Part shown: piece after piece, positions 1 to 9,915 of the stretch
Layout: each line of letters begins with the position of its first letter
Numbering within the stretch: position 1 is the stretch's first letter
Assembly (NCBI RefSeq): GCF_017916425.1
Contig: NZ_JAFMSX010000001.1
Location: 806,001-870,000 of the forward strand
Length of the DNA: 64,000 nucleotides
Direction of reading: 5' to 3'
DNA from: Nocardioides sp. SYSU D00065
GTDB lineage: Bacteria > Actinomycetota > Actinomycetes > Propionibacteriales > Nocardioidaceae
Notes under the pieces: model-generated
Database searches by the model: none
What the model was told of the DNA's origin: nothing
The model's input: the letters and a program-made list of their open reading frames with translations, nothing else
Made by a program: the position numbers and the translations under genes

Positions 1-1
1 G

Positions 2-979
2 CTGCTGTTCGGGGAGTTCTTCAAGGCCGTCAGCCCGGCCCGGACGATCAGCATGCTCTTCGCCAAGGTGTCCGGCGTCCCCGAGGGCGAGGGCCTGTAC
101 GCCTATCCCGCCCGGCTCGGCTACTGGCCGGCGGCGGCCGGGCTCTTCGCGTTCGTCTGGCTCGAGCTGGTGTACCCCAGCTCGACCGACCTGGGCCCGG
201 TGCGCCTGTGGGCGGCGGCGTACCTCGGCATCATGCTGGTCGGCTCCGCCCTGTTCGGCACGACCTTCCTCGCCCGCGCCGACCCGTTCGAGGTCTACTC
301 CTCGCTGGTCGCCAGGCTCTCGGTGTGGGGACGCCGCGACGGCGTGCTGGTGCTGCGCAGCCCGCTCGCCAACCTCGACGCGGTGGCGCCTCGCCCCGGC
401 CTCGTCGCTGTCGTGGGGGTCCTGTTCGGCAGCACGGCGTTCGACTCCTTCCGCGAGTCGACGCCGTGGCTGGTCTTCGTGCAGTCACTGTCGCTGCCGC
501 GGGTCCTGCCCGACACGATCGCCCTCGTCGTCTTCTCCGCCGGAGTGGCCCTCGTGCTCACCGGCGCCACCATGGCGACCGGCGTCACCAGCGAGACGCC
601 GCGACGAGCCCTGCCCGACCTCTTCGCGCACTCGGTCGTGCCGATCATCGTGGGCTACGTGGTGGCGCACTACCTGTCGTACTTCGTCGAGTACGGCCAG
701 ACCACCCTCATCCAGCTGAGCGACCCGTTCAGCCGGGGGGACGACTACCTCGGCACGGCGGACCTCCAGGTCAGCTACTGGCTCTCCGAGCACCCGACGT
801 TCCTGGCGGTCACCAAGGTCCTCGCGGTTGCGCTGGGGCACGTGGTAGGGGCCGTGGCGGCCCACGACCGTGCCGTCAAGCTGCTGCCGCGGCGCCACCA
901 GCTCACCGGTCAGCTGCCGATGCTGGTCGCGATGGTCGGGTTCACAGTGGGTGGGCTGTACCTGCTGTTCGCTGCGTGA
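2..979 (+). CDS. Polytopic membrane protein, 5' end outside window
   Basis: The reading frame is open from the first bases of the window, with in-frame residues upstream of the first ATG at 53, so the gene begins outside and only its C-terminal ~325 residues are present. The visible part is strongly hydrophobic, with about seven likely membrane segments separated by short polar loops and an Arg-rich loop (RRHQ) before the last segment. It resembles large uncharacterised integral membrane proteins common in actinobacteria, some of which carry a misleading hydrolase name in databases. I see no catalytic motif and do not assign a function. The last 38 bases overlap the 3' end of the convergent RTX gene. 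Confidence 0.75.
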   Translation: MLFGEFFKAVSPARTISMLFAKVSGVPEGEGLYAYPARLGYWPAAAGLFAFVWLELVYPSSTDLGPVRLWAAAYLGIMLVGSALFGTTFLARADPFEVYSSLVARLSVWGRRDGVLVLRSPLANLDAVAPRPGLVAVVGVLFGSTAFDSFRESTPWLVFVQSLSLPRVLPDTIALVVFSAGVALVLTGATMATGVTSETPRRALPDLFAHSVVPIIVGYVVAHYLSYFVEYGQTTLIQLSDPFSRGDDYLGTADLQVSYWLSEHPTFLAVTKVLAVALGHVVGAVAAHDRAVKLLPRRHQLTGQLPMLVAMVGFTVGGLYLLFAA

Positions 980-1820
980 CCGGTCCGTAGGGCCAGCCCT
1001 CGGGCAGCTCCCGCTGCACCTCGACGATCTCGCAGCGGCCCCCGAACGGGTCCACCTGGTCGAGGGGGTCGCGGCCACCGACGAAGATCACCCGGTCGGC
1101 GTCGCCGTTGGCCTGGTCGTCGTCGTCGCAGCGGATCTTGTCGACGGCTCCGTCGGGCAGGACGTAGATCGTGTCGTTGCCCTGCTCGGTGAAGACCTTG
1201 TCGGCACCGGGGCCGAGGAACACGGTGTCGTCGCCCTCGTCGCCCTTGACCAGCCAGTCGTTGCCGTCACCGTCGATCAGTACGTCGTTGCCCGGACCGC
1301 CCTGGATCGCACCGTCGTCGCCCGCGCCGCCGTGGATCCAGTCGTTGCCGTCGCCGCCGATGTGCTTGTCGGTGCCGTCGCCGCCGAGCAGCCGGTCGTC
1401 GCCGTCGCCGCCGCCGAGGGTGTCGTTGCCCGTCTCCCCATGGACGACGTCGTTGCCGTCGCTGGCGCTGATGTTGTCGTCGCCCTCGCCGCCGAAGAGC
1501 TCGTCGTCGTCCTGGCCGCCGTCGATCTTGTCGTTGCCCACGCCGCCGGCGACCCAGTCGCGGCCCGGCTGGGCGGTGATCCAGTCGTTGCCGGTGTCGC
1601 CGTAGACGGTGTCGTTGCCCTTGCCCGCGTAGATCGTGTCGTCACCGCCGTAGCCGCGCACGCGGTCGCGCCCACCCAGGGCCATGATGCGGTTGGACTG
1701 GCTGTTGCCCTTGATGACGTCGCTGCCGGTCGTGCCCTTCGGCACCCGGCCGGCGTGGGCCGGGGTCGAGACGAGGGCGAGAGCGAGGACGGCGCAGGCA
1801 GTCGCGCGGGAGGGGGACAT
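942..1820 (-). CDS. Secreted RTX-type calcium-binding repeat protein
   Basis: A signal peptide (about residues 1-24, ending ALVSTPAHA) is followed by a run of nonapeptides of the form GGxGxDxxx and GNDxxxGxxG (about residues 45-210). This is the hemolysin-type calcium-binding repeat that folds into a parallel beta-roll when it binds calcium. A Cys pair near the C-terminus (IRCDDD and GGRCEIVE) could form a disulphide. There is no catalytic domain and no type I secretion system nearby, so Sec export is likely and a toxin role is not indicated. AAGGAG lies 9 bases before the chosen ATG; a GTG directly upstream at 1823 is an alternative. The family is frequent in Nocardioides. Confidence 0.85.
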   Translation of the reverse strand: MSPSRATACAVLALALVSTPAHAGRVPKGTTGSDVIKGNSQSNRIMALGGRDRVRGYGGDDTIYAGKGNDTVYGDTGNDWITAQPGRDWVAGGVGNDKIDGGQDDDELFGGEGDDNISASDGNDVVHGETGNDTLGGGDGDDRLLGGDGTDKHIGGDGNDWIHGGAGDDGAIQGGPGNDVLIDGDGNDWLVKGDEGDDTVFLGPGADKVFTEQGNDTIYVLPDGAVDKIRCDDDDQANGDADRVIFVGGRDPLDQVDPFGGRCEIVEVQRELPEGWPYGPVTQRTAGTAHPL

Positions 1821-1895
1821 CACCGAGAACTCCTTCGTGCGGTCACGTGAGGTGGAGACCCATACCCTCGCACGCGCGGGTCCATGAGCGACGCC

Positions 1896-3155
1896 TCACC
1901 CCGTCCGTCGCCGCACCGCGCCCCTCCGACGCCCGCTGCGCCGAGGAGCGACCGGTCGGACGCTGGCGGGGAACACCGCGTCCGCCAAGCCCGCGAGGCC
2001 CTGGACCAGCGCTGAGTCCCCCAGCTCGACCAGGGCCCGGCCGCTCACCAGCGCGCGGTCGAGGCCCGCACGGTCCTCGGGCAGGAAGTGCAGCCCGGCG
2101 ACCCGGCTGAAGCCCTCCACCATCTGGGCGATCTCCTTCTCCGACCACCCGATCGAGGCGCGCATGCGGTTGACGACGACCCGCACGGGAGCGCCGGTCG
2201 AGCGCTCGCGCAGCTCCACCAGCCCACGTGCGAGCCGCGCCAGCCCGACCGGGTCGGCCGCACCGACGACCACGACCTCGTCGGCCTGCTCGAGGGCCGC
2301 GAGCGTCAGCGCGTTGCGGCTGGGGCGCCCGCCGAGCTCGGCGCCGGCCTCGTCCTCGAGGCTGAAGCCGGTGTCGACGACGACCTGGCCCCACGACCGG
2401 GCCCGGTCGAGCAGCCGGTCGACCTGGGCGCCCCGCACCTCGCGCCACCGGTCGGCGCGCGGAAGGCCGGTCACCACGGCGAGGTGGTCGCCGACGCCGC
2501 GACAGACCGACGCGAACCGGTCGTCTAGCTGGCCCGCCGCTGCCAGCCGGGCGGCGGACAGGAGCCCGGAGACCTCGTCGAGGACGCCGAGGTGCTGGGC
2601 GACCGAGCCGCCGTAGGGATCGAGGTCGGCCAGCACGACGTCGACGTCGCGTCGGGCGAGCTCGCAGGCCAGTCCGGTCGCGACCGTCGTACGTCCCGGC
2701 GCCCCCGCCGGTCCCCACACCGCCACCAACCGACCGTCCGGGGCGGTCTCGGCGTGGGGCACGGCGACGTCGGCCGCCTCGCGGGCGCGCGTGTCCGCGG
2801 TGTCCTCGAAGGTCGTCACCACCCGGGGCAGCGACGCGAGCTCCCCGGCGCCGACGATCGCCGTGATCCCGAGCCGCTGGGCGTGCTCGCGCACGTCGAG
2901 GTCCTCCGACCGCGTCGAGGTGACGGCCACCGGGCGCACGGCGTGCCGGCGCAGGTGGTCGACGCTCGCGGGGTCGAGACCGGGAGCGTCGAGGGAGACC
3001 ACGGCGACGTCGGCCTGGCCGCTCGTCACGGACGCGAGCAGGTCGTCGACGTCGACGCACCGCTTGAGCACGACCACGCCCGGGTGGGCCTCGAGGTCCG
3101 CCATCGCCGGCGACTCCCACGGCTCGCCGGCGGCGAGCAGCAGCACGCACAGCAC
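1896..3155 (-). CDS. TadZ/CpaE-like P-loop ATPase-fold protein
   Basis: About 419 residues: an N-terminal receiver-like half (residues ~1-125) and a MinD/ParA-type half (~138-380). The P-loop position reads GPAGAPGRTT, with both lysines of the usual GPKGGVGKTT deviant Walker A motif replaced, so ATP hydrolysis may be weak or absent. The later VLADLDPYGGS and VVVDTG segments fit the Walker A' and B regions of this superfamily. The family localises Tad/Flp pilus secretion machines, but no CpaF ATPase, TadB/C or pilin gene is visible. The start is uncertain. A GTG at 3155, 7 bases past the stop of the upstream SAF-domain gene, gives a sensible N-terminus without the low-complexity upstream frame. 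Confidence 0.75.
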   Translation of the reverse strand: MLCVLLLAAGEPWESPAMADLEAHPGVVVLKRCVDVDDLLASVTSGQADVAVVSLDAPGLDPASVDHLRRHAVRPVAVTSTRSEDLDVREHAQRLGITAIVGAGELASLPRVVTTFEDTADTRAREAADVAVPHAETAPDGRLVAVWGPAGAPGRTTVATGLACELARRDVDVVLADLDPYGGSVAQHLGVLDEVSGLLSAARLAAAGQLDDRFASVCRGVGDHLAVVTGLPRADRWREVRGAQVDRLLDRARSWGQVVVDTGFSLEDEAGAELGGRPSRNALTLAALEQADEVVVVGAADPVGLARLARGLVELRERSTGAPVRVVVNRMRASIGWSEKEIAQMVEGFSRVAGLHFLPEDRAGLDRALVSGRALVELGDSALVQGLAGLADAVFPASVRPVAPRRSGRRRGAVRRRTG

Positions 3156-3162
3156 GGCGCGC

Positions 3163-3876
3163 TCAGCCCCGGCCCACGACGCGGACGCGGTCGTCGCCGC
3201 TGGCCGCGAGGAGCGCCGCGAGCGACTCCTCGTCGTCGTCGGGGACGGCCAGCACGAGCTGCCTGCTCGTCGCGGAGGCGAACGCGTCGGACACCACCGG
3301 CGCGTCCAGCACGGCGATGTCCTCGAGCACCACCTCTGCGCCCGAGCGCGAGCGCCGCTGGCCCAGGGTGGATTCGGCGAGCACCCACACGTCGACCCGG
3401 GAACCACGGACCAGGTCGGTCGGGACGTGCTCGGGGGCGACCGCGATCGACACCGCCACCGAGTCCTCGCCGGCCGCCTCGCCCAGGGCACCCGCCGGGA
3501 CGAGCTCGCCGGCGTGCAGCGGGCGGGTCAGGGTCAGGGCGTCCGGCAGGTCGTCGTCGACCGCGAGGTAGCGCGCCGCGTCGTCGGCGTGGTCGAACCG
3601 CACCCGCGTCGCCTCGAGGTCGTCGGCGCCCAGCGTCTGCCCCGCGGCCAGGTCGGCGGACGCCGACCAGACGGCCGTCATGTCGTCGGCGCCCGACAGG
3701 ACACGCGCCCCGGCGACGACCGAGCCGGCCACGAGGGCCACCCCGACCCACAGTCGCGGGTCGCGCCACCTGGCCGCGCTCGACCGGCTGGCCGCGGGGA
3801 CGTCGACGGCGCGCGCCGTCGGGGACTGGGCCGTCGGGGACTGGGCCGGGGACGACCGGAACTGGTTCCGAGACAC
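3163..3876 (-). CDS. SAF-domain (CpaB/RcpC-like) membrane protein
   Basis: 237 residues from a GTG. A Pro/Ser-rich cytoplasmic tail is followed by one membrane segment (about residues 41-60), then a SAF-like region (WSASADLAAGQTLGADDL, then LTRPLHAGELVPAGAL, about 70-130) and a conserved tail. This is the architecture of CpaB/RcpC proteins, which act in assembly of Flp/Tad pili. The gene precedes the TadZ-like gene by only 7 bases, so the two are probably one operon. With no other Tad component in view, the pair may serve another envelope process. The in-frame ATG upstream at 4032 was not used, because it overlaps the divergent DNA-binding gene. Confidence 0.75.
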   Translation of the reverse strand: MSRNQFRSSPAQSPTAQSPTARAVDVPAASRSSAARWRDPRLWVGVALVAGSVVAGARVLSGADDMTAVWSASADLAAGQTLGADDLEATRVRFDHADDAARYLAVDDDLPDALTLTRPLHAGELVPAGALGEAAGEDSVAVSIAVAPEHVPTDLVRGSRVDVWVLAESTLGQRRSRSGAEVVLEDIAVLDAPVVSDAFASATSRQLVLAVPDDDEESLAALLAASGDDRVRVVGRG

Positions 3877-3976
3877 CCGGCCATCATTGCCGCCCGGGCC
3901 GGACTTCACACCTGTCTCTCCACAGCCTGCGGCCGGGCGACGTCGGCCACCACCGCGGCGGTGGCACGATGAGCCC

Positions 3977-4270
3977 ATGGCCGAGGACCCCCGCTTCCTG
4001 ACGCTCGCCGACGTCGCCGAGGTGCTCAACACGTCCAGCGCCCAGGTCTACGCCCTGGTCCGGCGCGGGGAGCTGCCGGCGATCAAGATCGGCGGCCGAG
4101 GCCAGTGGCGCGTCGAGCGCGTGCAGCTGGAGGAGTTCATCCAGCGCATGTACGCCGAGACCCGGACCTTCGTCGACCAGCACCCGTTCGTCGAGGCGGA
4201 CGGCGGCTCCGACCGCGCGGTCGACCGGGCCGTCGAGCAGGCGCTGGGTCAGGGGTCCGACGACGCCTGA
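3977..4270 (+). CDS. BldC-like / excisionase-family DNA-binding protein
   Basis: 97 residues. The N-terminal half is a MerR-type winged helix-turn-helix (LTLADVAEVLNTSSAQVYALVRRGELPAIKIGGRGQWRV in overlapping segments, about residues 7-48), the HTH_17 fold of small excisionase-like proteins and of the Streptomyces developmental regulator BldC. The C-terminal half is acidic and less conserved. No integrase or attachment site lies nearby, so a chromosomal transcription factor is much more likely than a phage excisionase. It is divergent from the SAF-domain gene across 100 bp, where its own binding site might lie. It is tail-to-tail with htrA. Confidence 0.8.
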   Translation: MAEDPRFLTLADVAEVLNTSSAQVYALVRRGELPAIKIGGRGQWRVERVQLEEFIQRMYAETRTFVDQHPFVEADGGSDRAVDRAVEQALGQGSDDA

Positions 4271-4271
4271 G

Positions 4272-5828
4272 CTAGCCGACCTTGCCGTCGAGCTCGACCT
4301 GCACGATCCGCTCCTCGCCGCCCCGCACCACCGACATCTCGACGGTGTCGCCCGGCAGGTGGGTGCGGATGGCCACGATCAGCGCGATCCCGTCGTTGAC
4401 CGGCTGGTCGTCGACGGCGACGATCACGTCGTCCTTCTCGAGCCCGGCTCGCTCCGCGGGGGTGTCGGGCATGACCTCGGTGATCGTCGCGCCCTCGGCG
4501 TCGGGCTCACCGCCGGTGCGCACCTGGGCTCCGATGACGGGATACTCGGCGCGGCCGGTCCGCAGGATCTGGTCGACCGTCGTGCGCACCTGCTCGATCG
4601 GGATGGCGAAGCCGACGCCGATGTTGCCCGACTCGTTGGTCAGCCCGCCGGTGGTGGCGATGGCGGAGTTGACGCCCACCACCTCGCCGGCGAGGTTCAC
4701 CAGCGGGCCGCCGGAGTTGCCGGGGTTGATGGCTGCGTCGGTCTGCACGGCGTTGATGTAGGACGAGTCGTCGTCGGACTCGCCGGAGGTGGTGACGGGC
4801 CGGTTGAGCGCGCTCACGATCCCGGACGTCACGGTCTGGCTCAGGCCGAGCGGTGCACCGAAGGCGACCACCGGGTCGCCGACGCGGAGCGCCTGCGAGG
4901 CGCCCAGCGCGGCCGGTTCCAGGGCCTCCGCCCCCTCGACGGTCAGGACTGCGAGGTCGTAGACCGCGCTGCGTCCCATCACGGTCGCCTCGTGCCGCTG
5001 GCCGGACTGGTCGATCACCACGATGGGCCCGTTACCCTCGGCGGCGGAGGCGACCACGTGGTTGTTGGTCACCACGTGGCCGTCGCGGTCGAGCACGAAG
5101 CCGGACCCGGTCGCCCCCGCCTCCTGGCCGTCGAGCTCAGCCAGGATCTGCACCGTGCTGGGCAGCAGGGCCTGGGCGACGGCGGGCACGGATCCGTTCG
5201 CCGCCTTCAGGGGGGCCGCGGTGCGCGTGCGGACGCCACCGAGGCCGTTGTCGTTGGTGCCCCGCTCCGAGGCCAGCTGGTCCTGCAGCGCTCCCCCAGC
5301 GAGTCCCCCGAGGACACCGACGAGCAGGGCGAGGACCGCCACCGCGGGCCACACCCAGAGCGGGAGCTTGCGGGTCGGGGCCGGTCGCGGGGCGTACGCC
5401 GGATGCGGACCGGGCCCGAAGTAGCCCGGGCCACCGGGCCCGGGCCTCGCCTCGAGCGGGACCGTCGCAGCGGGTTGGCCGAAGGGCCGCGAGGAGGGCG
5501 GCGGCTGCACCCAGCCGGGGAGCTCCGCCTCGCGCTCGGCGCCCTGCGCCTGCCGAGCAGGACCGGGCGTGCCGTAGGGCTGCCCGTCGGGCTGGGCCGG
5601 CGGCGCCGGGACGGCCTGCGACGTCGGCTCGGGGTCCGGTGCGGGGTCGGCGACCGGCTCGGGCCCGGCCTCGGGCCCGGCCTCGGGCCCGGTCGTCGGC
5701 TCGGGCCCTGCTTCGCGCTCAGGCTCGGCCGTCGCCTCGGACGGGCGCCAGCCGGCCAGCGGCTGCGTCGGCTCGTCCGAGCCGGGGCGGTGCTGGGGGT
5801 CCGGGCCGGGCTCGTGCTCGTCGCTCAC
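4272..5828 (-). CDS. htrA: HtrA/DegP-type membrane serine protease with PDZ domain
   Basis: 518 residues. A long Pro/Glu-rich cytoplasmic region (1-150) precedes one membrane helix (about 157-178), a trypsin-like domain and a C-terminal PDZ domain (about 430-515). The catalytic triad is visible: His257 in TNNHVV, Asp291 in YDLAVL and Ser372 in GNSGGP. Extracytoplasmic HtrA proteases degrade or refold damaged exported proteins. The GTG start overlaps the rseA stop (GTGA), so translation is probably coupled to the anti-sigma gene. The order sigE-rseA-htrA is that of M. tuberculosis Rv1221-Rv1223, which supports assignment to the SigE envelope-stress response. Confidence 0.95.
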   Translation of the reverse strand: MSDEHEPGPDPQHRPGSDEPTQPLAGWRPSEATAEPEREAGPEPTTGPEAGPEAGPEPVADPAPDPEPTSQAVPAPPAQPDGQPYGTPGPARQAQGAEREAELPGWVQPPPSSRPFGQPAATVPLEARPGPGGPGYFGPGPHPAYAPRPAPTRKLPLWVWPAVAVLALLVGVLGGLAGGALQDQLASERGTNDNGLGGVRTRTAAPLKAANGSVPAVAQALLPSTVQILAELDGQEAGATGSGFVLDRDGHVVTNNHVVASAAEGNGPIVVIDQSGQRHEATVMGRSAVYDLAVLTVEGAEALEPAALGASQALRVGDPVVAFGAPLGLSQTVTSGIVSALNRPVTTSGESDDDSSYINAVQTDAAINPGNSGGPLVNLAGEVVGVNSAIATTGGLTNESGNIGVGFAIPIEQVRTTVDQILRTGRAEYPVIGAQVRTGGEPDAEGATITEVMPDTPAERAGLEKDDVIVAVDDQPVNDGIALIVAIRTHLPGDTVEMSVVRGGEERIVQVELDGKVG

Positions 5829-6358
5829 GGAGCAATCTTCTCCCGGATCGCCACGAGGCGCTCGGCCAGGGGCGTCCGGGAGGGTGACACCGGCACGCGC
5901 CCGGCCCGGTCGTCGACGCTGCCGACCGGTGCGGCCGGGCTGGCCGGGCTGGCCGGACGACCGAGGTCGGTGGCGGGAGGTCGCGGCTCCATGCGCGGCG
6001 TCCCGGCCACCCCGAGGGCGAGCACACCCACCACGCACGCGCTCGCCGCGCCGCCGCCGATCGCGACCAGGCCGCGCCGCGAACGGTGGGAGGTCGACAG
6101 GTGCGGAGCGGCGTACGCGCCGGAGCCGGGCGACGCCTGCAGGGACGAGCAGTGCCCGAGAAGGGACGACTTGAAGTCGTGGGAGGTCTGGGACGGACCG
6201 AAGGAGAGCCGGGCCAGCTGGGTCTTGACGTACCCCTCCTGCTCGACCAGGTCGCGGCAGCTGTGGCAGGCGTGGACGTGGTTCCAGCAGCGCTCCTCCT
6301 CATCGGCCGGCAGTCGGCCGTCGAGGAGGGCGCTGACCCGGGCGCCGAGGTGGCTCAT
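5825..6358 (-). CDS. rseA: Zinc-binding anti-sigma factor (RseA type)
   Basis: 177 residues. The N-terminal cytoplasmic domain carries the ZAS motif His27-x3-Cys31-x2-Cys34 (HVHACHSC), the redox-sensitive zinc site of anti-ECF factors. A hydrophobic stretch at about 97-118 may be a membrane segment, followed by a Pro/Ala-rich tail. Its ATG overlaps the sigE stop codon as ATGA, and its own stop overlaps the htrA start. Position and motif make it the cognate antagonist of the upstream sigma factor. In mycobacteria the equivalent protein is removed by regulated proteolysis after surface stress; that step is inferred here. Confidence 0.92.
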   Translation of the reverse strand: MSHLGARVSALLDGRLPADEEERCWNHVHACHSCRDLVEQEGYVKTQLARLSFGPSQTSHDFKSSLLGHCSSLQASPGSGAYAAPHLSTSHRSRRGLVAIGGGAASACVVGVLALGVAGTPRMEPRPPATDLGRPASPASPAAPVGSVDDRAGRVPVSPSRTPLAERLVAIREKIAP

Positions 6359-6978
6359 CAGGACACCGCCCCGTCCGGGCCCGCGGCGGAGGTCGGTCCG
6401 GAGTAGCGCTGACGCCCCGCTGCCGGCTCGCGGTGGGCGAGGGCCTTGCGCAGCATCGTCCGGCCGCGGTGGATGCGGGAGCGCACGGTGCCCAGCTTGG
6501 CGTCCATGATCTCCGCGATCTCCTCGTAGCTGAGCCCCTCGACGTCGCACAGCACGACGGCGGCGCGGAAGTCGGGCGGCAGCATGGCCAGCGCGGTCTC
6601 GATGTCGTCATCGAAGGTCTGGTCGGCGACGGCGAGCTCAGGGGCGGGCGCCGCGCTGGTCAGCCGGGCGGCACGCTCGTCGGAAAGCGGGTCGAAGCGG
6701 ATCCGCTGCTTGCGACGGGCGCCGTCGAGGAAGAGGTTCGTGGTGATCCGGTGCAGCCAGCCCTCGAAGGTCCCCGGGGTGTAGGTGTCCAGCGAGCGGA
6801 AGACGCGGACGAAGACCTCCTGCGTCAGGTCCTCGGCGTCGGGTCGGTTGCCGGTGAGACGGTAGGCCAGGCGGAACACGCGGTCGGAGTGCTGCTCGAC
6901 GACCTCGTCCCAGCTCGGGGTGGGGATGGGGGTCGGCGTCGCGACCTGCATCCGGGTGGCATCGGCCTGCTCGCCCAC
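6358..6978 (-). CDS. sigE: ECF sigma factor SigE
   Basis: About 206 residues. Region 2 starts with SWDEVVEQHSDRVFRLAYRL and continues through DAEDLTQEVFVRVF and GWLHRITTNLFLD; region 4 includes LPPDFRAAVVLCDVEGLSYEEIA and GTVRSRIHRGR. The sequence closely follows mycobacterial SigE, and the gene order agrees: a divergent O-methyltransferase (Rv1220c equivalent), then rseA and htrA downstream. A GTG at 6978 is preferred because GGGAG lies 5 bases before it. An in-frame ATG at 6951 would give 197 residues. The C-terminus overlaps the rseA start. An upstream SigE-type promoter suggests autoactivation. Confidence 0.95.
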   Translation of the reverse strand: MGEQADATRMQVATPTPIPTPSWDEVVEQHSDRVFRLAYRLTGNRPDAEDLTQEVFVRVFRSLDTYTPGTFEGWLHRITTNLFLDGARRKQRIRFDPLSDERAARLTSAAPAPELAVADQTFDDDIETALAMLPPDFRAAVVLCDVEGLSYEEIAEIMDAKLGTVRSRIHRGRTMLRKALAHREPAAGRQRYSGPTSAAGPDGAVS

Positions 6979-7135
6979 GGAGGCTCCCTGGCTCGTCTTC
7001 CTCGACCGCAGCTGCAACGGTTCGCTGTCCTTCCTGACGCTAGGGAGCCCGCCTGAGAGTTCGCTGTGAACCACATGCGCTCCGGCCAAGAAACGCCCGG
7101 CCGATCGTCCGCCGGGGTCCCGGCGTACCGACTCC

Positions 7136-7162
7136 AACGAGCGAGGTGCCCCGTGTGTTCCC
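7136..7162 (-). promoter_or_regulatory. Probable SigE-type promoter of sigE
   Basis: On the minus strand GGGAAC (7162-7157) is followed after 17 bases by CGTT (7139-7136). This fits the ECF SigE pattern GGGAAC-N15 to N18-CGTT known from mycobacteria. It lies about 160 bases before the sigE start and points at it, which would make the gene autoregulated. Confidence 0.6.
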
Positions 7163-7200
7163 GGCCACGTCCGGCCCTGCGCGCGCGATAGGGTCGCCTC

Positions 7201-7857
7201 GTGCCGAATCACACCGCGATCAAGCCCGCGAGCTGGTCCTACGCCGAGTCGTTCGTCGCCGAGGACGAGATCCTCGCCGCCGCGCGCGGCCGGGCGGAGG
7301 AGGTCGGGGTGGCGCCGGTCGGGTCCGGAGCGGGCGCCGCCCTGCGCTTCCTGGCCTCGGTCCTCGACGCGCGCGCCGTGGTGGAGATCGGCACGGGCAC
7401 CGGGGTCTCGGGGCTGTGGCTGCTGCGCGGCATGCGCTCCGACGGCGTCCTGACCACGGTCGACATCGAGGCCGAGCACCAGCGCCTGGCCAAGGAGACG
7501 TTCAGCGAGGCCGGCATCCCGGCCAACCGCGCCCGCACCATCGCCGGCGCCGCGCTCGACGTGCTGCCCCGCCTCACCGACGGCCACTACGACCTCGTGT
7601 TCTGCGACGGCGACAAGCGCGAGTACGCCGCCTACCTCAAGGAGGCGCTGCGCCTGCTGCGTCCCGGCGGGGTGGTGGCCTTCGACAACGCGCTGTGGCA
7701 CGACCGGGTCGCCGACCCCGCGCAGCGCGACGAGGAGACCGTGACGATCCGCGACCTCGGGCGCACGATCCTCGAGCACGAGGCGCTCGTGCCGGTGCTG
7801 CTGCCCGTCGGCGACGGGCTGCTCGCCGCCAAGAAGGAGTGGGCCCCCGAGGCCTGA
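7201..7857 (+). CDS. SAM-dependent O-methyltransferase (Rv1220c-like)
   Basis: 218 residues from a GTG. The fold is that of the class I, metal-dependent catechol/caffeoyl-CoA O-methyltransferases: SAM motif VVEIGTGTGVSGLWLL (about 60-75), an acidic residue at the end of the second strand (TTVDIE), and the metal-site segment FCDGDKREY (about 133-141). The substrate is unknown. It is transcribed divergently from sigE, exactly as in mycobacteria, so the pairing is conserved over a large evolutionary distance. No ribosome binding site stands out and the transcript may be nearly leaderless. Confidence 0.9.
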   Translation: MPNHTAIKPASWSYAESFVAEDEILAAARGRAEEVGVAPVGSGAGAALRFLASVLDARAVVEIGTGTGVSGLWLLRGMRSDGVLTTVDIEAEHQRLAKETFSEAGIPANRARTIAGAALDVLPRLTDGHYDLVFCDGDKREYAAYLKEALRLLRPGGVVAFDNALWHDRVADPAQRDEETVTIRDLGRTILEHEALVPVLLPVGDGLLAAKKEWAPEA

Positions 7858-7874
7858 GTCGTACGCCGGTCGGC

Positions 7875-8212
7875 TCAGGCGGGGACGACCGGGGCGAAGC
7901 CGTCGGCGCCCTCGGCGATCGCGACCACGTCGCAGGCCTCGATGAGGATCGGCGGCGAGCCGACGATCTGCGAGCCCGGCGCCTGCGCCGCGTCCTCGGC
8001 GAAGGCGCGCTGGAACTCCTCGCGGTCCTGGCTGGTGGCGAAGACGTAGCAGCCCTCGAACCACTCCCCCGGCACCTGGCGCCACGTCTTGAACCGCAGT
8101 CCGGGCATGGCGCTGAACCGCGCGTGCGACGTGCCGGCGACGTAGGCAGCGAGTCGCTCCTCCACGCCGGCGGGGGCGTCGGCCAGCGACCAGCGGACGG
8201 TGAGTCCGAGCA

Positions 8213-8213
<1 letters not shown>
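7875..8213 (-). CDS. YdhR-like small alpha/beta-barrel protein
   Basis: 112 residues. The segments MPGLRFKTW, GEWFEGCYVFATSQDREEFQRAF and SPPILIEACDVVAIAEG match the dimeric alpha/beta-barrel (antibiotic biosynthesis monooxygenase-like) fold of the YdhR family. The biochemical role of that family is unsettled. Its ATG overlaps the stop of the aminopeptidase gene (ATGA), so it is co-translated with it, although no functional link is obvious. Confidence 0.75.
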
Positions 8214-9745
<1,532 letters not shown>

Positions 9746-9747
9746 GA

Positions 9748-9915
9748 TCAGCCGACGACGTCCTTGAGGGCATCCCCGAGAGCCGTCGCCTCGTCGGCGT
9801 TCAGCTCGACCACCAGGCGGCCACCGCCCTCCAGCGGGACCCGCATGACGATGCCGCGTCCCTCCTTGGTGACCTCGAGCGGTCCGTCACCCGTGCGGGG
9901 CTTCATGGCGGCCAT
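9748..9915 (-). CDS. DUF3117 small conserved protein
   Basis: A 55-residue protein too short for most gene finders, starting MAAMKPRTGDGPLEVTKEGR and ending DALKDVVG. This is the actinobacterial DUF3117 family, of unknown function and nearly constant length. AGGAAGAGG lies 7 bases before the ATG. The stop is 2 bases from the pepA start. Its small size and strong conservation suggest a housekeeping binding role, but nothing in the sequence names the partner. Confidence 0.9.
   Translation of the reverse strand: MAAMKPRTGDGPLEVTKEGRGIVMRVPLEGGGRLVVELNADEATALGDALKDVVG

Noticed and set aside
942..1820. RTX protein as a type I-secreted toxin
   Set aside because: A normal signal peptide is present, there is no pore-forming or enzymatic domain, and no TolC/HlyB/HlyD-like genes are nearby.
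1896..3876. A complete Tad/Flp pilus locus
   Set aside because: Only CpaB-like and TadZ-like genes are present, and the flanking genes are unrelated.
3977..4270. Excisionase-like gene as a sign of a prophage or integrative element
   Set aside because: No integrase, attachment repeat or phage gene, and base composition like its neighbours. The helix-turn-helix type is shared by chromosomal BldC-like regulators.
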